Shown here piece by piece: positions 1 to 9,793 of a DNA stretch of 64,000 nucleotides. The translations under genes were made by a program, and so were the position numbers. Below the pieces are notes generated by a model. The model was not told the origin of the DNA. It did not search any database and saw only the letters and a list, made by a program, of their open reading frames with translations. Source of the DNA: Limosilactobacillus panis (lineage in GTDB: Bacteria; Bacillota; Bacilli; Lactobacillales; Lactobacillaceae); assembly GCF_019797825.1 (NCBI RefSeq), contig NZ_CP081855.1:248001-312000 (forward strand), given 5' to 3'. Numbering within the stretch: position 1 is the first letter of the stretch; every line of letters starts with the position of its first letter.

Positions 1-819
1 CATCTGCCGCGCTTTGATGGCAAGCTGGGAAATATCCCCGGAATCGATCCGAATGCCAACTGGTTCATGGCCATTGGCGCGGGCTTGCTTGAAGACGCGA
101 ATAGCGTTTGGAACCCCTGACTTAAGGACATCATATGTATCAACCAGTAGGGAAATCTTATTCGGGTAAACTTTTGCCCATGCTTGAAAGGCGCTTAGTT
201 CGTCAGGAAAGCTTTCCACCCAGGCGTGCGCCATTGTTCCCGCTGCTGGAATGTGGAATTGACTAGCTGCTTGCAAGTTTGAAGTACTGGTGCAACCGCC
301 AATCACGGCTGCCCGTGCACCATAAGTGGCCGCGTCTGGTCCTTGCGCACGACGGGCACCAAATTCCATAATTGGCCGTCCTTGAGCAGCATGGTTAATC
401 TGCCATGACTTAGTGGCAATTAGTGATTGGTGGTTAATAATGTTGAGGACGAAAGTTTCTAAGAGTTGTGCCTCAATTAAGGGACCACTGATGGAGATAA
501 TTGGTTCTCGTGGAAACACTGGGGTGCCTTCGGGAAGAGCTTGGATGGTACAGCTGTTTTTAATTTTGCTAAGGTAGTCAAGGAAATCAGGGCTAAACTC
601 TTTTAATAATTTCAGGTATTCAATGTTTTCCTTAGAAAAATGCCAATTAGCAACTTGCTCAACTACTTGCTGGAGACCGGCCGCAATGACAAAGCTGCCA
701 TTATCAGGAACCCGCCGGTAGAAAACGTCGAACCGGGCCTGGCGATCATGAGGCAGGGTGGCGTAATAGCCGTTTGCCATTGAGAATTCATAAAGGTCGG
801 TTAACATTTGTAAATCCAT
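1..819 (-). CDS. pncB: Nicotinate phosphoribosyltransferase, partial (C-terminus outside window)
   Basis: Reading the minus strand from 819 gives 273 uninterrupted codons beginning MDLQMLTDLYEFSMANGYY, the typical start of nicotinate phosphoribosyltransferase. Further in are the family segments EFGARRAQGPDAA, GTMAHAWVESFP, LLVDTYDV and RIDSGD, which line the phosphoribosyl and nicotinate sites. The enzyme joins nicotinate and PRPP to make nicotinate mononucleotide in NAD salvage, in the cytoplasm. The gene runs off the window edge, so about 200 C-terminal residues are missing here. It lies 117 bp downstream of an NrtR-type regulator in the same direction, which suits NAD-pathway control. The ATG at 819 follows a weak AAGTGTGG ribosome binding site. 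Confidence 0.93.
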   Translation of the reverse strand, partial: MDLQMLTDLYEFSMANGYYATLPHDRQARFDVFYRRVPDNGSFVIAAGLQQVVEQVANWHFSKENIEYLKLLKEFSPDFLDYLSKIKNSCTIQALPEGTPVFPREPIISISGPLIEAQLLETFVLNIINHQSLIATKSWQINHAAQGRPIMEFGARRAQGPDAATYGARAAVIGGCTSTSNLQAASQFHIPAAGTMAHAWVESFPDELSAFQAWAKVYPNKISLLVDTYDVLKSGVPNAIRVFKQARANGHEPVGIRIDSGDISQLAIKARQM

Positions 820-866
820 ATTATCCACACTTTCTTTTAAGTAAAAAGTACTTTAATTATCGCAAG

Positions 867-891
867 AATAAAAGCATCTTTGACTTTTATT
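867..891. promoter_or_regulatory. Inverted repeat upstream of pncB, candidate NrtR operator
   Basis: A perfect 8-bp dyad, AATAAAAG-9 nt-CTTTTATT, lies between the regulator gene and pncB. Its position in the pncB 5' region next to an NrtR-like gene makes it a reasonable operator. The link to NrtR is inference, because I did not match it to a published motif. Confidence 0.4.
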
Positions 892-936
892 TACGTCTAG
901 TATAAATACTCTTTTTGAAAATGCAAGTTTATAAAA

Positions 937-1644
937 TTAACAATTTAGCTTAAACAACCTTGGTGGCCGACCTGAGTGTTGTAATGAGGCGGTGCCGACT
1001 TCCTTAAACAGGTGATTATGAGTTTTCTTAAAATTGGAATTATCAATTTTATCGGGGGTGGTTCCTAAGAATGCCGCAAAGACTTCCCGGGCCTGGCGCA
1101 GGGTGAAGGAATCACCGAGAATGTGGAGGATGCCCGGTTGGTAATCGAGCTTATTTTTAATCCGGTTGATTGCGGTGCTGATAATTTGAACATGGTCAAA
1201 CGCAAGATCAGAAGGCGTTGTTAAAACGAATTGCTGCCGATCGTGACTGATCACATACTGGTGCTGATCAGCACTCAGGATAAACCATTGGGCGTCAGTT
1301 GCCCCGTAGCCTGGATGCAGCTTGGGCGTCGAGGGCAGATAAGTCATGTAGGCTAATGATAAGACCCGGTTACCAGCAACCCGGTTGGGATCAGTAAAAG
1401 TAGCCAGTTGTTCAGTTGAACTTATCGGCACCTGGAGACCGATCTTATCCTCAATCAAGCGAATGCACGCTACATCAGCACTTTCATGACTACGTAACAA
1501 GGTTTCTGGCAAGGCCCACCTTCCCCTTAATGGTTCGTCGGCCCGTTTAATTAATAATAACTGTGGCCGGTGCAGTTCCGTATTAAAGCTCCAAATAACA
1601 TTCGTGATGGTTACTAAGGGACGGGCAACAATCTTATTATCCAA
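937..1644 (-). CDS. nrtR: NrtR-like Nudix-related transcriptional regulator of NAD metabolism
   Basis: This 235-residue protein has an N-terminal Nudix-like domain (about residues 8-145) and a C-terminal winged-helix part ending in GRPPRLFKL, the pattern of NrtR regulators. The Nudix box is degenerate: the region RGRWALPETLL...RLIEDKIGL lacks the usual REUXEE glutamates, which suggests ligand sensing rather than hydrolysis. NrtR proteins are ADP-ribose-responsive repressors of NAD synthesis genes, and pncB directly follows. The start is a TTG at 1644 with a strong AAAGGAGG site 8 nt upstream. A plain Nudix hydrolase is the alternative, but the DNA-binding tail and the neighbour favour NrtR. 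Confidence 0.8.
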   Translation of the reverse strand: MDNKIVARPLVTITNVIWSFNTELHRPQLLLIKRADEPLRGRWALPETLLRSHESADVACIRLIEDKIGLQVPISSTEQLATFTDPNRVAGNRVLSLAYMTYLPSTPKLHPGYGATDAQWFILSADQHQYVISHDRQQFVLTTPSDLAFDHVQIISTAINRIKNKLDYQPGILHILGDSFTLRQAREVFAAFLGTTPDKIDNSNFKKTHNHLFKEVGTASLQHSGRPPRLFKLNC

Positions 1645-1956
1645 TCTTGACTCCTCCTTTCCAGATAATTAGCTACTTCTATTTTAGCATTTACCTTTTG
1701 TGCTGTAATGATGTGATATCATTTCTCAATCATATATCGAACGGTATAATGCGACCGGGTTTTCATCCCAATCACCGACGCGGCGGCGACAATGTCTTCT
1801 ACGTTTCATATTTAAAAACACAGCGAAAACGTCTGCAGCCGGTTTTTAAGCAGCTAATTGCGCTGTGGCCCGCCGAAAAGAAATGTTCGTAAAGCAATAA
1901 TTTACTAACAAGTGCTAAAATAAAAGTAAAGATTAAGAACGGAAAAGAGATGCACA
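1645..1956. other. Divergent intergenic region between nrtR and lacR
   Basis: These 312 bp separate two divergent regulator genes and hold both ribosome binding sites (AAAGGAGG for nrtR; GGAAAAGAG for lacR). An inverted repeat GTAAA-7 nt-TTTAC at 1889-1905 and the half-site TTTACTAA also seen at 3031 may be LacI-family operator elements. Short ORFs here lack ribosome binding sites and known motifs and are not called as genes. Confidence 0.45.
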
Positions 1957-2967
1957 ATGGCGACGATAAAAGAAATTGCGGAAAAGTCTGGTTTTTCTCC
2001 AGCAACGGTCTCGCGCTTGCTGAATAATGACCCCAACCTATCAATCACCGCTAGCACACGGAGTAAAATCTTAAAAGTGGCTAACGACCTTGGCTACTGG
2101 GCAGACCACCAAAAGCAGGATTCGATTCGACCGGTAATTGCCCTCCTTTACCGGGTCAGCGGTAAAGAGCAGCTTCAGGATGAATACTTTGCTTCCTTAA
2201 AGGATGCCATCCTGAAGGTGATCAAACAAAATGGTTTCCAAGTGCAAGTATTTGAAAGAATTGAGGACCTGGTAGCAAAAGCTGCTTCATTTCAAGGCTT
2301 TATCGGGGTGGGGTCCAACCGTCTGACTAAGGAAAAGCTGGTGTTACTTCACAATGCGTTATCAAACGGGGTATTTGTTGATATCAACCCCGCTCCCGAC
2401 ATGTTTGATTCCGTGCGTCCCAACTTATCATTGACGATTCGGGATGCCCTTTGTTGCTTGACCGCTGCCGGTTACCAGCGAATTGGCTTCATTGGGGGAA
2501 CTGGCCTAAATATGGACCATGTTCAGCAACCAGATATTCGTGAAATGGCCTTTCGCGAGTTTACGTCAATTGATAATAATATCAAGGAGGCCCCGATGTT
2601 TGTCGACGGGCCCTTCAACATTGAAAATGGCTATGTACTGGGGAAAAGGGCACTGGATGAATGTGGGGACCACTTGCCGGCAGCTTTTATTGTTGCTTCG
2701 GATACCCTGAGCGTTGGTGTCTTGCAGGCATTTAATGAAAATGGTGTTATCGTTCCCCGTGATACGTCCGTGATCAGCATTAACAATAGCGAGGTGGCCC
2801 GCTATGTTTCTCCGCCGTTGACCTCATACAACATTAACCAGGAGACCCTGAGTCGGATGGCAATTAAGTTGCTCCAGGACCTGATTATCCACCCGGACCG
2901 GCCCCATATTCATTTAACGGTAAACACTAGCCTGGTGGAGCGGAAAAGTTTCACAACGAAAAAATGA
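1957..2967 (+). CDS. lacR: LacI-family transcriptional regulator of the lactose locus
   Basis: The 336-residue protein begins with a LacI-type helix-turn-helix (residues 2-48: IKEIAEKSGFSPATVSRLLN, then a hinge around LGYWADHQ). A periplasmic-binding-protein-like sugar domain follows, with the family segments RIGFIGG, AAFIVASDTLSVGVLQA and the C-terminal LVERKSF. Such proteins bind palindromic operators and release them on binding a sugar effector. It precedes lacS and lacA in the same direction, which matches the order in other lactobacilli and in the GalR/LacR subgroup, so lactose or galactose control is likely. A hairpin terminator directly follows it, so lacS has its own promoter. The name lacR rests on context. 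Confidence 0.82.
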   Translation: MATIKEIAEKSGFSPATVSRLLNNDPNLSITASTRSKILKVANDLGYWADHQKQDSIRPVIALLYRVSGKEQLQDEYFASLKDAILKVIKQNGFQVQVFERIEDLVAKAASFQGFIGVGSNRLTKEKLVLLHNALSNGVFVDINPAPDMFDSVRPNLSLTIRDALCCLTAAGYQRIGFIGGTGLNMDHVQQPDIREMAFREFTSIDNNIKEAPMFVDGPFNIENGYVLGKRALDECGDHLPAAFIVASDTLSVGVLQAFNENGVIVPRDTSVISINNSEVARYVSPPLTSYNINQETLSRMAIKLLQDLIIHPDRPHIHLTVNTSLVERKSFTTKK

Positions 2968-2991
2968 CGGCTTATTCTTAGCCGTTTTTTT
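2966..2991 (+). terminator. Intrinsic terminator after lacR
   Basis: A short hairpin ACGGCT/AGCCGT is followed by seven Ts directly after the lacR stop codon. Confidence 0.7.
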
Positions 2992-3030
2992 ATGCCCCTT
3001 TGGTAATAATTTTATAATATTAATAAATCC

Positions 3031-3079
3031 TTTACTAAATTTAAGCAAAGGATTATACTATGCCTTGTAAACGGTTACA
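3031..3079 (+). promoter_or_regulatory. lacS promoter with overlapping cre site
   Basis: A -35 TTTACT (3031-3036) and -10 TATACT (3054-3059) are separated by 17 bp. Immediately downstream, TGTAAACGGTTACA at 3066-3079 matches the catabolite-response consensus WGWAANCGNTWNCW at every position. CcpA binding here, over the transcription start, would repress the lac genes when preferred sugars are present. LacR could also use this near-palindrome. Confidence 0.75.
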
Positions 3080-3114
3080 GAATTTTTGATTTAATTACAG
3101 GGGGTCTGTTTATT

Positions 3115-5040
3115 ATGGCACAGGGTCATAAGATAACGGCCAAGCAGTGGATCTCACGCGCATCTTTCTGCTTTGGTAACGTTGGTCACTCGGCTTTTTA
3201 CGGGGTAATGAGTACCTACTTCATTATCTTCGTTACCGGTGGCATGTTTAACGGCTTGGAGAAGTCGGTGGCAAATAAGTTAATCGGTTTGATCACCGGG
3301 TTAATTGTTGCAGTGCGGATCATTGAATTAGTAGTTGACCCACTTTTGGGTAACATCGTTGACAATACCAAGACGAGGTGGGGAAAATTTAAACCCTGGA
3401 TTCTAGCGGGTAACATTATCAGTGTCATCCTGTTGCTGATCCTCTTTACCGGGATTTTTGGCCTGGCAAAGTTTAACTGGGTTCTCTTTGCAATTCTTTT
3501 TGTTATTATCTTTATTTCCTTTGATATCTTCTATTCTTTCTCTGACGTTTCCTACTGGGGCATGGTTCCAGCATTGAGTGAAGACTCCGCAGAGCGGGGA
3601 ATTTACACTTCGCTGGGTGCCTTTGCCGGAACGATTGGTTGGAATGGGCTAACCATCATCGTTGTGCCAGTTGTTACCTACTTTACCTACTTGGCAACGG
3701 GGCAGCATAAGGAAGGACCCATCGGTTGGTTTGCCTTTGCTGCCATCGTATCATTAGTTGCCCTGCTCAGTGCCCTGGCAGTCTGCTTCGGGACTAAGGA
3801 AAAGCACAACATCATTCGGAACTCTGCTCAAGACAAGACGACCATTCGGGAGGTCTTCTCCGCCATTTTCCACAACGACCAAATCTTGTGGCCAAGTTTG
3901 GCATACCTGCTCTACTCATGTGCATACGTTATTACTAACGGGGTTCTTTTCTACCTCTACAAGTTCGTCATTGGCAAGCCAGGCGAATTCTGGATCGTTG
4001 GTGTTATTGCTACCATCATTGGTTTCTGCACCAGTCCACTGTTCCCAATTTTGAACAAGTTCATCCCGCGGAAGTGGTTGTTCACGGCCGGTCAAGTTTC
4101 AATGATCCTGGCTTATGTCATCTTCATCTTCTTCCGTTCGAACGTCTTCATGATGGACCTTGGACTAGTCTTCTTTAATATTAACTTTGCCCAACTGGTA
4201 ACTGTTCTGACCTTGACTGATGCTATCGAGTACGGTCAATTAAAGAACGGCCAGCGGAACGAAGCCGTTGTGCTTGCCGTGCGGCCAATGATTGATAAGT
4301 TGACCGGTGCTATTTCCAACGGGCTGGTTGGTTACATTGCCATCGCCGCCGGGATGACCGGAACGGCCACGGCTGCCGATATGACTGCCCACGATATTCA
4401 CACCTTCGATAGTTTCGCCTTCTATATTCCGCTGGCATTCGCCATCCTCGCTATCCTGGTCTTCTTGACCAAGGTTACCCTGAGTGAGAAGAAACACGCG
4501 TTAGTCGTTGAAGAATTAAAGGACAAGCTCGCTGAAGGCAACGTTACTGGCCAAGCTCCACGTGAGGCTGCTGATGAAACCAAGGAAACCACGGTTTACG
4601 CCCCGGTTGATGGGCAACTTGTTCCAATGAAGGACGTCATCGACCAGGACGGTAAGGCATTCCCTGGCAAAGGATTTGCCATCAAGCCAAGCAGTAACCA
4701 CGTCTATGCGCCATTTGATGGGAAAATTATCTTCACCTTTGGGACTAAGCACGCCTTTGGAATCGTATCTGACGATGGACTAGAATTACTTGTCCATATT
4801 GGTGTCGGGACCGTCAACATGCGTGGTGAAGGATTCGTTACCCACTATAATGATGGGCAAAGGGTCAAGAAGGGTGACTTGTTGTTCGACTTTGACCGGC
4901 AACTAATCACCGAGGCTGGTTACCAAGATACGGTAGTTAACTTCTTTACCCAGCCACAAAGGGTTATTGAATTCACGAAAATTGACTACGGCAATGACGT
5001 TAAGCATGGTGACCAAGTAGCCACGGTTAAGTTCAAGTAG
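3115..5040 (+). CDS. lacS: Lactose transporter LacS (GPH family with C-terminal PTS IIA domain)
   Basis: The 641-residue protein is close in length to Streptococcus thermophilus LacS. Residues 1-470 form a 12-helix GPH/MFS-like carrier (NVGHSAFYGVMSTYFIIFVT, VDPLLGNIVDNTKTRWGKFK). Residues about 490-641 form a glucose-type IIA domain (YAPVDGQLVPM, GKGFAIKP, LLVHIGVGT). The IIA phosphorylation histidine is His561 in LLVHIGVGT. LacS imports lactose with a proton or in exchange for galactose, and HPr-dependent phosphorylation of the IIA domain tunes transport. It is 14 bp upstream of the beta-galactosidase, so the two are co-transcribed. An AGGGGG site supports the ATG at 3115. Confidence 0.95.
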   Translation: MAQGHKITAKQWISRASFCFGNVGHSAFYGVMSTYFIIFVTGGMFNGLEKSVANKLIGLITGLIVAVRIIELVVDPLLGNIVDNTKTRWGKFKPWILAGNIISVILLLILFTGIFGLAKFNWVLFAILFVIIFISFDIFYSFSDVSYWGMVPALSEDSAERGIYTSLGAFAGTIGWNGLTIIVVPVVTYFTYLATGQHKEGPIGWFAFAAIVSLVALLSALAVCFGTKEKHNIIRNSAQDKTTIREVFSAIFHNDQILWPSLAYLLYSCAYVITNGVLFYLYKFVIGKPGEFWIVGVIATIIGFCTSPLFPILNKFIPRKWLFTAGQVSMILAYVIFIFFRSNVFMMDLGLVFFNINFAQLVTVLTLTDAIEYGQLKNGQRNEAVVLAVRPMIDKLTGAISNGLVGYIAIAAGMTGTATAADMTAHDIHTFDSFAFYIPLAFAILAILVFLTKVTLSEKKHALVVEELKDKLAEGNVTGQAPREAADETKETTVYAPVDGQLVPMKDVIDQDGKAFPGKGFAIKPSSNHVYAPFDGKIIFTFGTKHAFGIVSDDGLELLVHIGVGTVNMRGEGFVTHYNDGQRVKKGDLLFDFDRQLITEAGYQDTVVNFFTQPQRVIEFTKIDYGNDVKHGDQVATVKFK

Positions 5041-5054
5041 AAAGGTACTTATTT

Positions 5055-7064
5055 ATGAAGAAAAAAGAACTACCACGTTTCCTCTACGGTGGTGACTACA
5101 ACCCAGAACAATGGCCAGCAGAAACCTGGTCAAAGGATATCCAGGTCTTTAAGCAGGCCGATATCAACTCAGCAACGGTTAACGTCTTTTCCTGGACCCT
5201 CTTGGAACCTCAAGAAGGACAGTACAACTTTACAATGCTTGATAAGATTGTCGATAACTTATCCAGGGCCAACTTTAATATTGTAATGGCCACGTCGACG
5301 GCGGCCATGCCGGCATGGATGTTTAAGAAGTATCCAGAAGTCGCCCGGGTCGATTACCAAGGACGACGGCATGTCTTTGGGCAACGCCACAACTTCTGTC
5401 CAAGCAGCAAAGACTACCAGCGCCTCGCTAGCGACCTGGTTGCGCACCTAGCTGAACGTTACCATGACAACCCCCACATCGTTGCCTGGCACGTCAACAA
5501 TGAGTATGGCGGTAATTGCTACTGTGACAACTGTGCAGCGGCCTTCCGTAAATGGCTAAAGGACCGCTACCAGACCCCTGATAAGCTCAACAAGGCCTGG
5601 AACATGAACGTGTGGAGCCACACCATCTATGACTGGGACGAAATTGTTGTCCCCAATGAACTTGGTGATGCCTGGGGCCCAGAAGGCACAGAGACAATTG
5701 TGGCTGGGCTTTCAATCGACTACCTTCGCTTCCAATCGGACGCCATGCTTAACCTGTTTAAGCTAGAAAAGCGGGTCATCGAGAAGTACTCACCAGATGT
5801 TCCAGTCACGACTAACTTCCATAGTCTGCCGAACAAGATGGTTGACTACCAGAAATGGGCAAAGGACCAAGACATTATTTCCTACGACAGTTATCCCGCC
5901 TATGACATGCCAATTTACCACCCGGCATTTCTTTATGACCTGATGCGAACGCTAAAACACCAGCCGTTTATGCTGATGGAATCAACGCCGGCCCAGGTTA
6001 ACTGGCAACCATATAGTCCCTTAAAGCGGCCGGGCCAGGTCCGGGCAACGGAACTGCAGGCTGTGGCCCACGGTGCTGATACGGTCCAGTACTTCCAGTT
6101 GAAGCAGGCAGTCGGCGGTTCGGAAAAGTTCCACAGTGCCGTGATTGCCCATTCCGGCCGAACTGACACCCGGGCATTTAAGGAAGTTGCCCGGCTGGGC
6201 CATGACCTGAATAAGGTGGGCCCGGTTATCAAGGGTGCTAAGACGACGGCCAAAGTCGGCATTGTCTTTGACTGGAGTAACTTCTGGGCGCTTGAATACG
6301 TCGACGGGATTACCCAGGACCTCCGTTATGTGCCAATTATCTTGGATTATTACCGGCAATTCTATGAGCAAAACATCCCGACGGACGTAATCAGTGTTGA
6401 TGACGACTTCAGCCAATATGACCTGATTGTTGCCCCCGTTTTGTACATGGTCAAACCAGGACTAGGCGAAAAGATTGACCGTTACGTTAAGGCTGGTGGC
6501 AACTTCGTAACCAGCTTCATGTCAGGGATAGTTGGGCCCTCCGATAATGTATACACTGGTGGTTATCCTGGACCGCTGAAGGATGTTACCGGAATCTGGG
6601 TTGAAGAAAGCGATGCCGTTGTTCCAGGGCACCGCACTAATATCAGTATTGGTGACCAAGAGTATGCTACTCACCTAATGTGTGATTTGATTCACCTGGA
6701 GGGTGCCCAGGCAATTGCTACCTACGCCAACGAGTTTTATGCTGGAGTCCCTGCCGTTACTGAAAATAAGTATGGTAAGGGGAATGCCTGGTACGTTGGC
6801 AGCCGTCTGGAACACGACGGCCTTAAGAAGGTCATTGACCGGGTAATCAAGTTCAGTGGAGTTAAGCCATTGGTCGATCAGGTCACCCCGTTAGAAGTCA
6901 CAAAGCGAGTAACCACGGATGATCAGGAGCTCTACTTTGTTTTGAACATGAGTAATGGCTCCCAGGAGTTACCGATGAAGTTCCGGGGCTACCATGACCT
7001 TTTGACTGGACGAGTCGCCCAACCAACCTTAAAGGGCTGGGATGTCGAAATTCTTCAGTCATAA
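5055..7064 (+). CDS. lacA: Beta-galactosidase, glycoside hydrolase family 42
   Basis: The 669-residue protein starts with the GH42 signature FLYGGDYNPEQWP. The acid/base glutamate is Glu150 (WHVNNEYGG) and the nucleophile is Glu309 (MLMESTPAQVNW). Cys115, Cys155, Cys157 and Cys160 match the zinc-binding cysteines of this family. The trimerisation and C-terminal beta domains follow the TIM barrel, and the length is normal. It hydrolyses terminal beta-galactosides, here most likely the lactose brought in by LacS. It is the last gene of the lac unit and is closed by a long hairpin terminator. The symbol follows usage in other lactobacilli. Confidence 0.95.
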   Translation: MKKKELPRFLYGGDYNPEQWPAETWSKDIQVFKQADINSATVNVFSWTLLEPQEGQYNFTMLDKIVDNLSRANFNIVMATSTAAMPAWMFKKYPEVARVDYQGRRHVFGQRHNFCPSSKDYQRLASDLVAHLAERYHDNPHIVAWHVNNEYGGNCYCDNCAAAFRKWLKDRYQTPDKLNKAWNMNVWSHTIYDWDEIVVPNELGDAWGPEGTETIVAGLSIDYLRFQSDAMLNLFKLEKRVIEKYSPDVPVTTNFHSLPNKMVDYQKWAKDQDIISYDSYPAYDMPIYHPAFLYDLMRTLKHQPFMLMESTPAQVNWQPYSPLKRPGQVRATELQAVAHGADTVQYFQLKQAVGGSEKFHSAVIAHSGRTDTRAFKEVARLGHDLNKVGPVIKGAKTTAKVGIVFDWSNFWALEYVDGITQDLRYVPIILDYYRQFYEQNIPTDVISVDDDFSQYDLIVAPVLYMVKPGLGEKIDRYVKAGGNFVTSFMSGIVGPSDNVYTGGYPGPLKDVTGIWVEESDAVVPGHRTNISIGDQEYATHLMCDLIHLEGAQAIATYANEFYAGVPAVTENKYGKGNAWYVGSRLEHDGLKKVIDRVIKFSGVKPLVDQVTPLEVTKRVTTDDQELYFVLNMSNGSQELPMKFRGYHDLLTGRVAQPTLKGWDVEILQS

Positions 7065-7082
7065 TTCCCTATAGAATTAAAT

Positions 7083-7136
7083 AATAGCGAAGTGTCGCTC
7101 AGGACTGTAAGTCTTGAGCGACGCTTTTTCGCTATT
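7083..7136. terminator. Bidirectional terminator after lacA
   Basis: Nested inverted repeats, AATAGCGA/TCGCTATT outside and GTCGCTCA-GAC/GTC-TGAGCGAC inside, with a T run on the plus strand. The outer arm overlaps the stop of the convergent transporter pseudogene, so it could serve both. Confidence 0.75.
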
Positions 7137-8434
7137 CACTTTTATTAAAAATGCGGGGTAGCTTGCGCTTAATCAAGATGGCCGCGACAATTACCAGCAA
7201 AATTACGCAAACTAACCTGGTTATCCAGAGTGGCTGGCCAAGTCCCTGGTCGGGGACGTGGGCGTAGTAGGCATGGAGAATCTGCCGACCGTGAAGGTTT
7301 TGAAAAGGAAGTTGGTAATAATTAGGAGACTAATCAGGGTCACCTGGGAAGCAACCGTGCCTAAGATATTGAAGTTCTGCCGCACAAAGCGGGTATTAAG
7401 CGGTGGGATTGTAGCATCTTGCTTGTAAAAGGGCCAGATGAAGGCGTTGATTGTGCTGCAGAACAAACAAGCAATGAATAAACCGGCTAGGTAGTACCAG
7501 TCGGTGGGCAGCAGTGACAGGATCAGGCCCAGTGTGGCCCCTGGAAAGGCAAACCACCAGTAGGACGTCTTTTTTAACCGCGGACTCAAGAGAAGGCCAC
7601 CGATTGTTGCCAGGATAAATAGTCCGTAGGTGGTAAACAGCAGGGGCATCTTATCTAGGGTATCAAAGTAAAACAAACTGTAGATTAACAGAAAGTTAGT
7701 CGTGGCGCCGGTCCAAAAGGTCCAGAGGCGAGATGACTTGACCAGGTGTTGGAGCCGGCTAAAGTCGACCAGCATTACTAGCCACATCCTCAGGGTAAGG
7801 AAAAGCAAAAATGTACTCCCCATTTGCTTTAAGCCGCGGGCGCCCAGTCCCATGCTAAATACCAGTAAGGTGGCGATTAACGGCCGCCAACTAAGGAGTC
7901 CGGTAAAGGTTGGGGTACTTGGCCAGGGGTTCGGCAGTTTGCTAGTGAGGGCCCCCCAAGCAGGACCATCAGGATTATTTCACCCAGGAAGGCCAGCAGG
8001 GAGATTTTTGTGAGGGCCACCCCTAGGACGAGAGCAAACAACAGGTAGAGGATGCCGTAAAGGGCGGCTTTGGGGTAATGCCACTCTCCCTGGGCACGGT
8101 ACTCATCCTTTAGCTGTTGGTAAGCAGGTTTGAGGCAGCCACTTCCAATCCCAATGATGGTAGCGGCTTCGGAAATTATTGGTTGGTAGAGGGCCAGACC
8201 GGTGCCGAGGAGGGTTAAACCGATACTGGCGGCCAAAATCTTATACGGGTTCTGGACCTTACCAAACGAACGAATTGCAAAGGGGACGGTCTTGGCCATG
8301 ACATAAAAGAAGATAACGGGCAGGGCCGCCGCGGTCGTCCGCCCACTTTGAATGAAGTAAAACATGAAGAAGATGTTAGGGAGGACGATACTGCCGAGGG
8401 TTAAGGCCTCCATATTGACGACGAGAAAGTTCAA
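7132..8434 (-). pseudogene. MFS-type membrane transporter, broken by two frameshifts
   Basis: Three reading-frame segments together encode a 12-helix MFS-like protein. The first runs from ATG at 8434 (MNFLVVNMEALTLG) to about 7960. The second covers roughly 7880-7310 and the third, starting NLHGRQILHAYYAHVPDQGL, ends at TAG 7132. Switches near 7960 and 7300 each need a one-base change, the second beside a run of Ts and As. Hydrophobic segments continue across both breaks, so this is one decayed gene and not two small proteins. The substrate cannot be deduced. Confidence 0.75.
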
Positions 8435-8558
8435 GCTGATCCTCCTTTGGAATAGGATTTGGTACCAGGCTAATATACCATAGATTCAACCACCACGAGT
8501 GCTTTTATCAAGCAGGACTGGTATACTAGGGCTAATAATAAGTAAGGAGAGACCCCAT

Positions 8559-9555
8559 ATGAAAGCCCTTGTTGTTACTAGTCAAAGTGATCAAACAATT
8601 AATAGCTTACAAATTACCGATGTTGAAAAGCCTACCCCTGCGGCCAATGAGGTCCTGGTCAAGGATCACGCGGTCGGGCTCAACCCGGTTGACTATAAGG
8701 TTGTTGAGGGTGGTGTACCCGCCTGGAGTTTCCCCCACACCCTTGGCTTAGACGTTGCCGGGGAAATCGTCGCGGTTGGGGATGCCGTCACCGACTGGCA
8801 GGTTGGCGACCGGGTCTCTGGTCATGGTGACCTAACGAAAAATGGTTGCTTTGCTGAATTCGTTGCCGTACCGACCTACCAGCTGGCCCGGATTCCAGAT
8901 AAGGTCGATTATGAAACGGCTGCTAGTCTTCTTTGTGGCGCTTTGACCGCGTATACGGCAGTAGAACGCAAACCTAACCTGACAAATGTGCATACGGTGC
9001 TGGTTCATGCTGGTGCTGGCGGTGTCGGCAGTATTGCCATTCAATTAGCCAAGTTGCATGGCTTCAGGGTCTTCACAACGGTTTCCACTGGAAAGATCAA
9101 GTATGTCCAGCAGCTCCACCCTGATGCAATCATTGATTACCGCCAAGAAGATGTTGATGAGCGCCTTAACCAGCTGACCGCGGGCCGCGGGGTTGATCTA
9201 ATCATCGATGCGGTGGGAAAGAGTGAGGCCGAAAAGGACCTTCGTCGCCTTGCCTACAATGGGACTCTCGTAACGATCGTGGACGTTCCAGATATTACTA
9301 GTGCCCCGCTGTTGCCCCGCTGTTTGACCGGGGGTTAAGCGTAGACGTTGTTAACCTCGGTGGGCCCACCTTAGCCACAACCCTAACCAACAGGCGGACC
9401 TAGGGAGGATGAATGCAGAAATGCTGAAACTAGTTGCTAGTGGGAAAGTCAAACCGCTAATTGAGAAGGTATTGCCGTTTGACCAAATTAAGGAAGGCCT
9501 GCAGGTAATCAAGAACCACCGGGTGGTCGGCAAGATTGTGGTTAAAGTTAATTGA
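8559..9555 (+). pseudogene. Zinc-type alcohol dehydrogenase / quinone oxidoreductase, disrupted
   Basis: The N-terminal 260 codons encode an MDR-superfamily NADP-dependent oxidoreductase: MKALVVTSQSD, GLNPVDYKV, GLDVAGEIVAVG and the nucleotide-binding VLVHAGAGGVGSIAIQLAK. An 11-bp tandem duplication at 9302-9323 then shifts the frame and ends translation at 9338. Removing one copy restores APLFDRGLSVDVVNLGG. A second one-base loss in the G/C run near 9360 separates the last part, GRMNAEMLKLVASGKVKPLI to KIVVKVN, ending at 9555. The start at 8559 has an AAGGAGA site and a TATACT -10 upstream. The truncated product would lack the C-terminal substrate region. Confidence 0.85.
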
Positions 9556-9597
9556 CGCCTTGCTCTAGTTTTCTCATTCGTTAACCAGCATTACTAT

Positions 9598-9645
9598 AAA
9601 GGACTGTTAATGGTGCGCAATTCCCAGCGTCGTTAACAGTCCTTT
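9598..9645. terminator. Terminator with 13-bp stem
   Basis: AAAGGACTGTTAA (9598-9610) pairs perfectly with TTAACAGTCCTTT (9633-9645) around a 22-nt loop, just after the dehydrogenase pseudogene. Confidence 0.65.
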
Positions 9646-9793
9646 CTAATTTATTAACTTTTTAAGAAGAAACACTAAAAATACCAATAAGTCGATGTCG
9701 TCGTTCCACTTTCCTGCAACTGGTCATGATAAAATGGTTGCACTAAAGACGCTACGTTAACCACTTAATCCCCTTTAAAGGAGGTTATTTATT

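Noticed and set aside
1647..2044. Two 81-codon frames in the nrtR-lacR region
   Set aside because: They overlap each other on opposite strands, have no ribosome binding site and match nothing recognisable; this is a regulatory region.
7221..8434. Two separate small membrane proteins
   Set aside because: Their frames join end to end into one MFS-like fold, and a third frame continues the C-terminus, so a frameshifted single gene is more likely.
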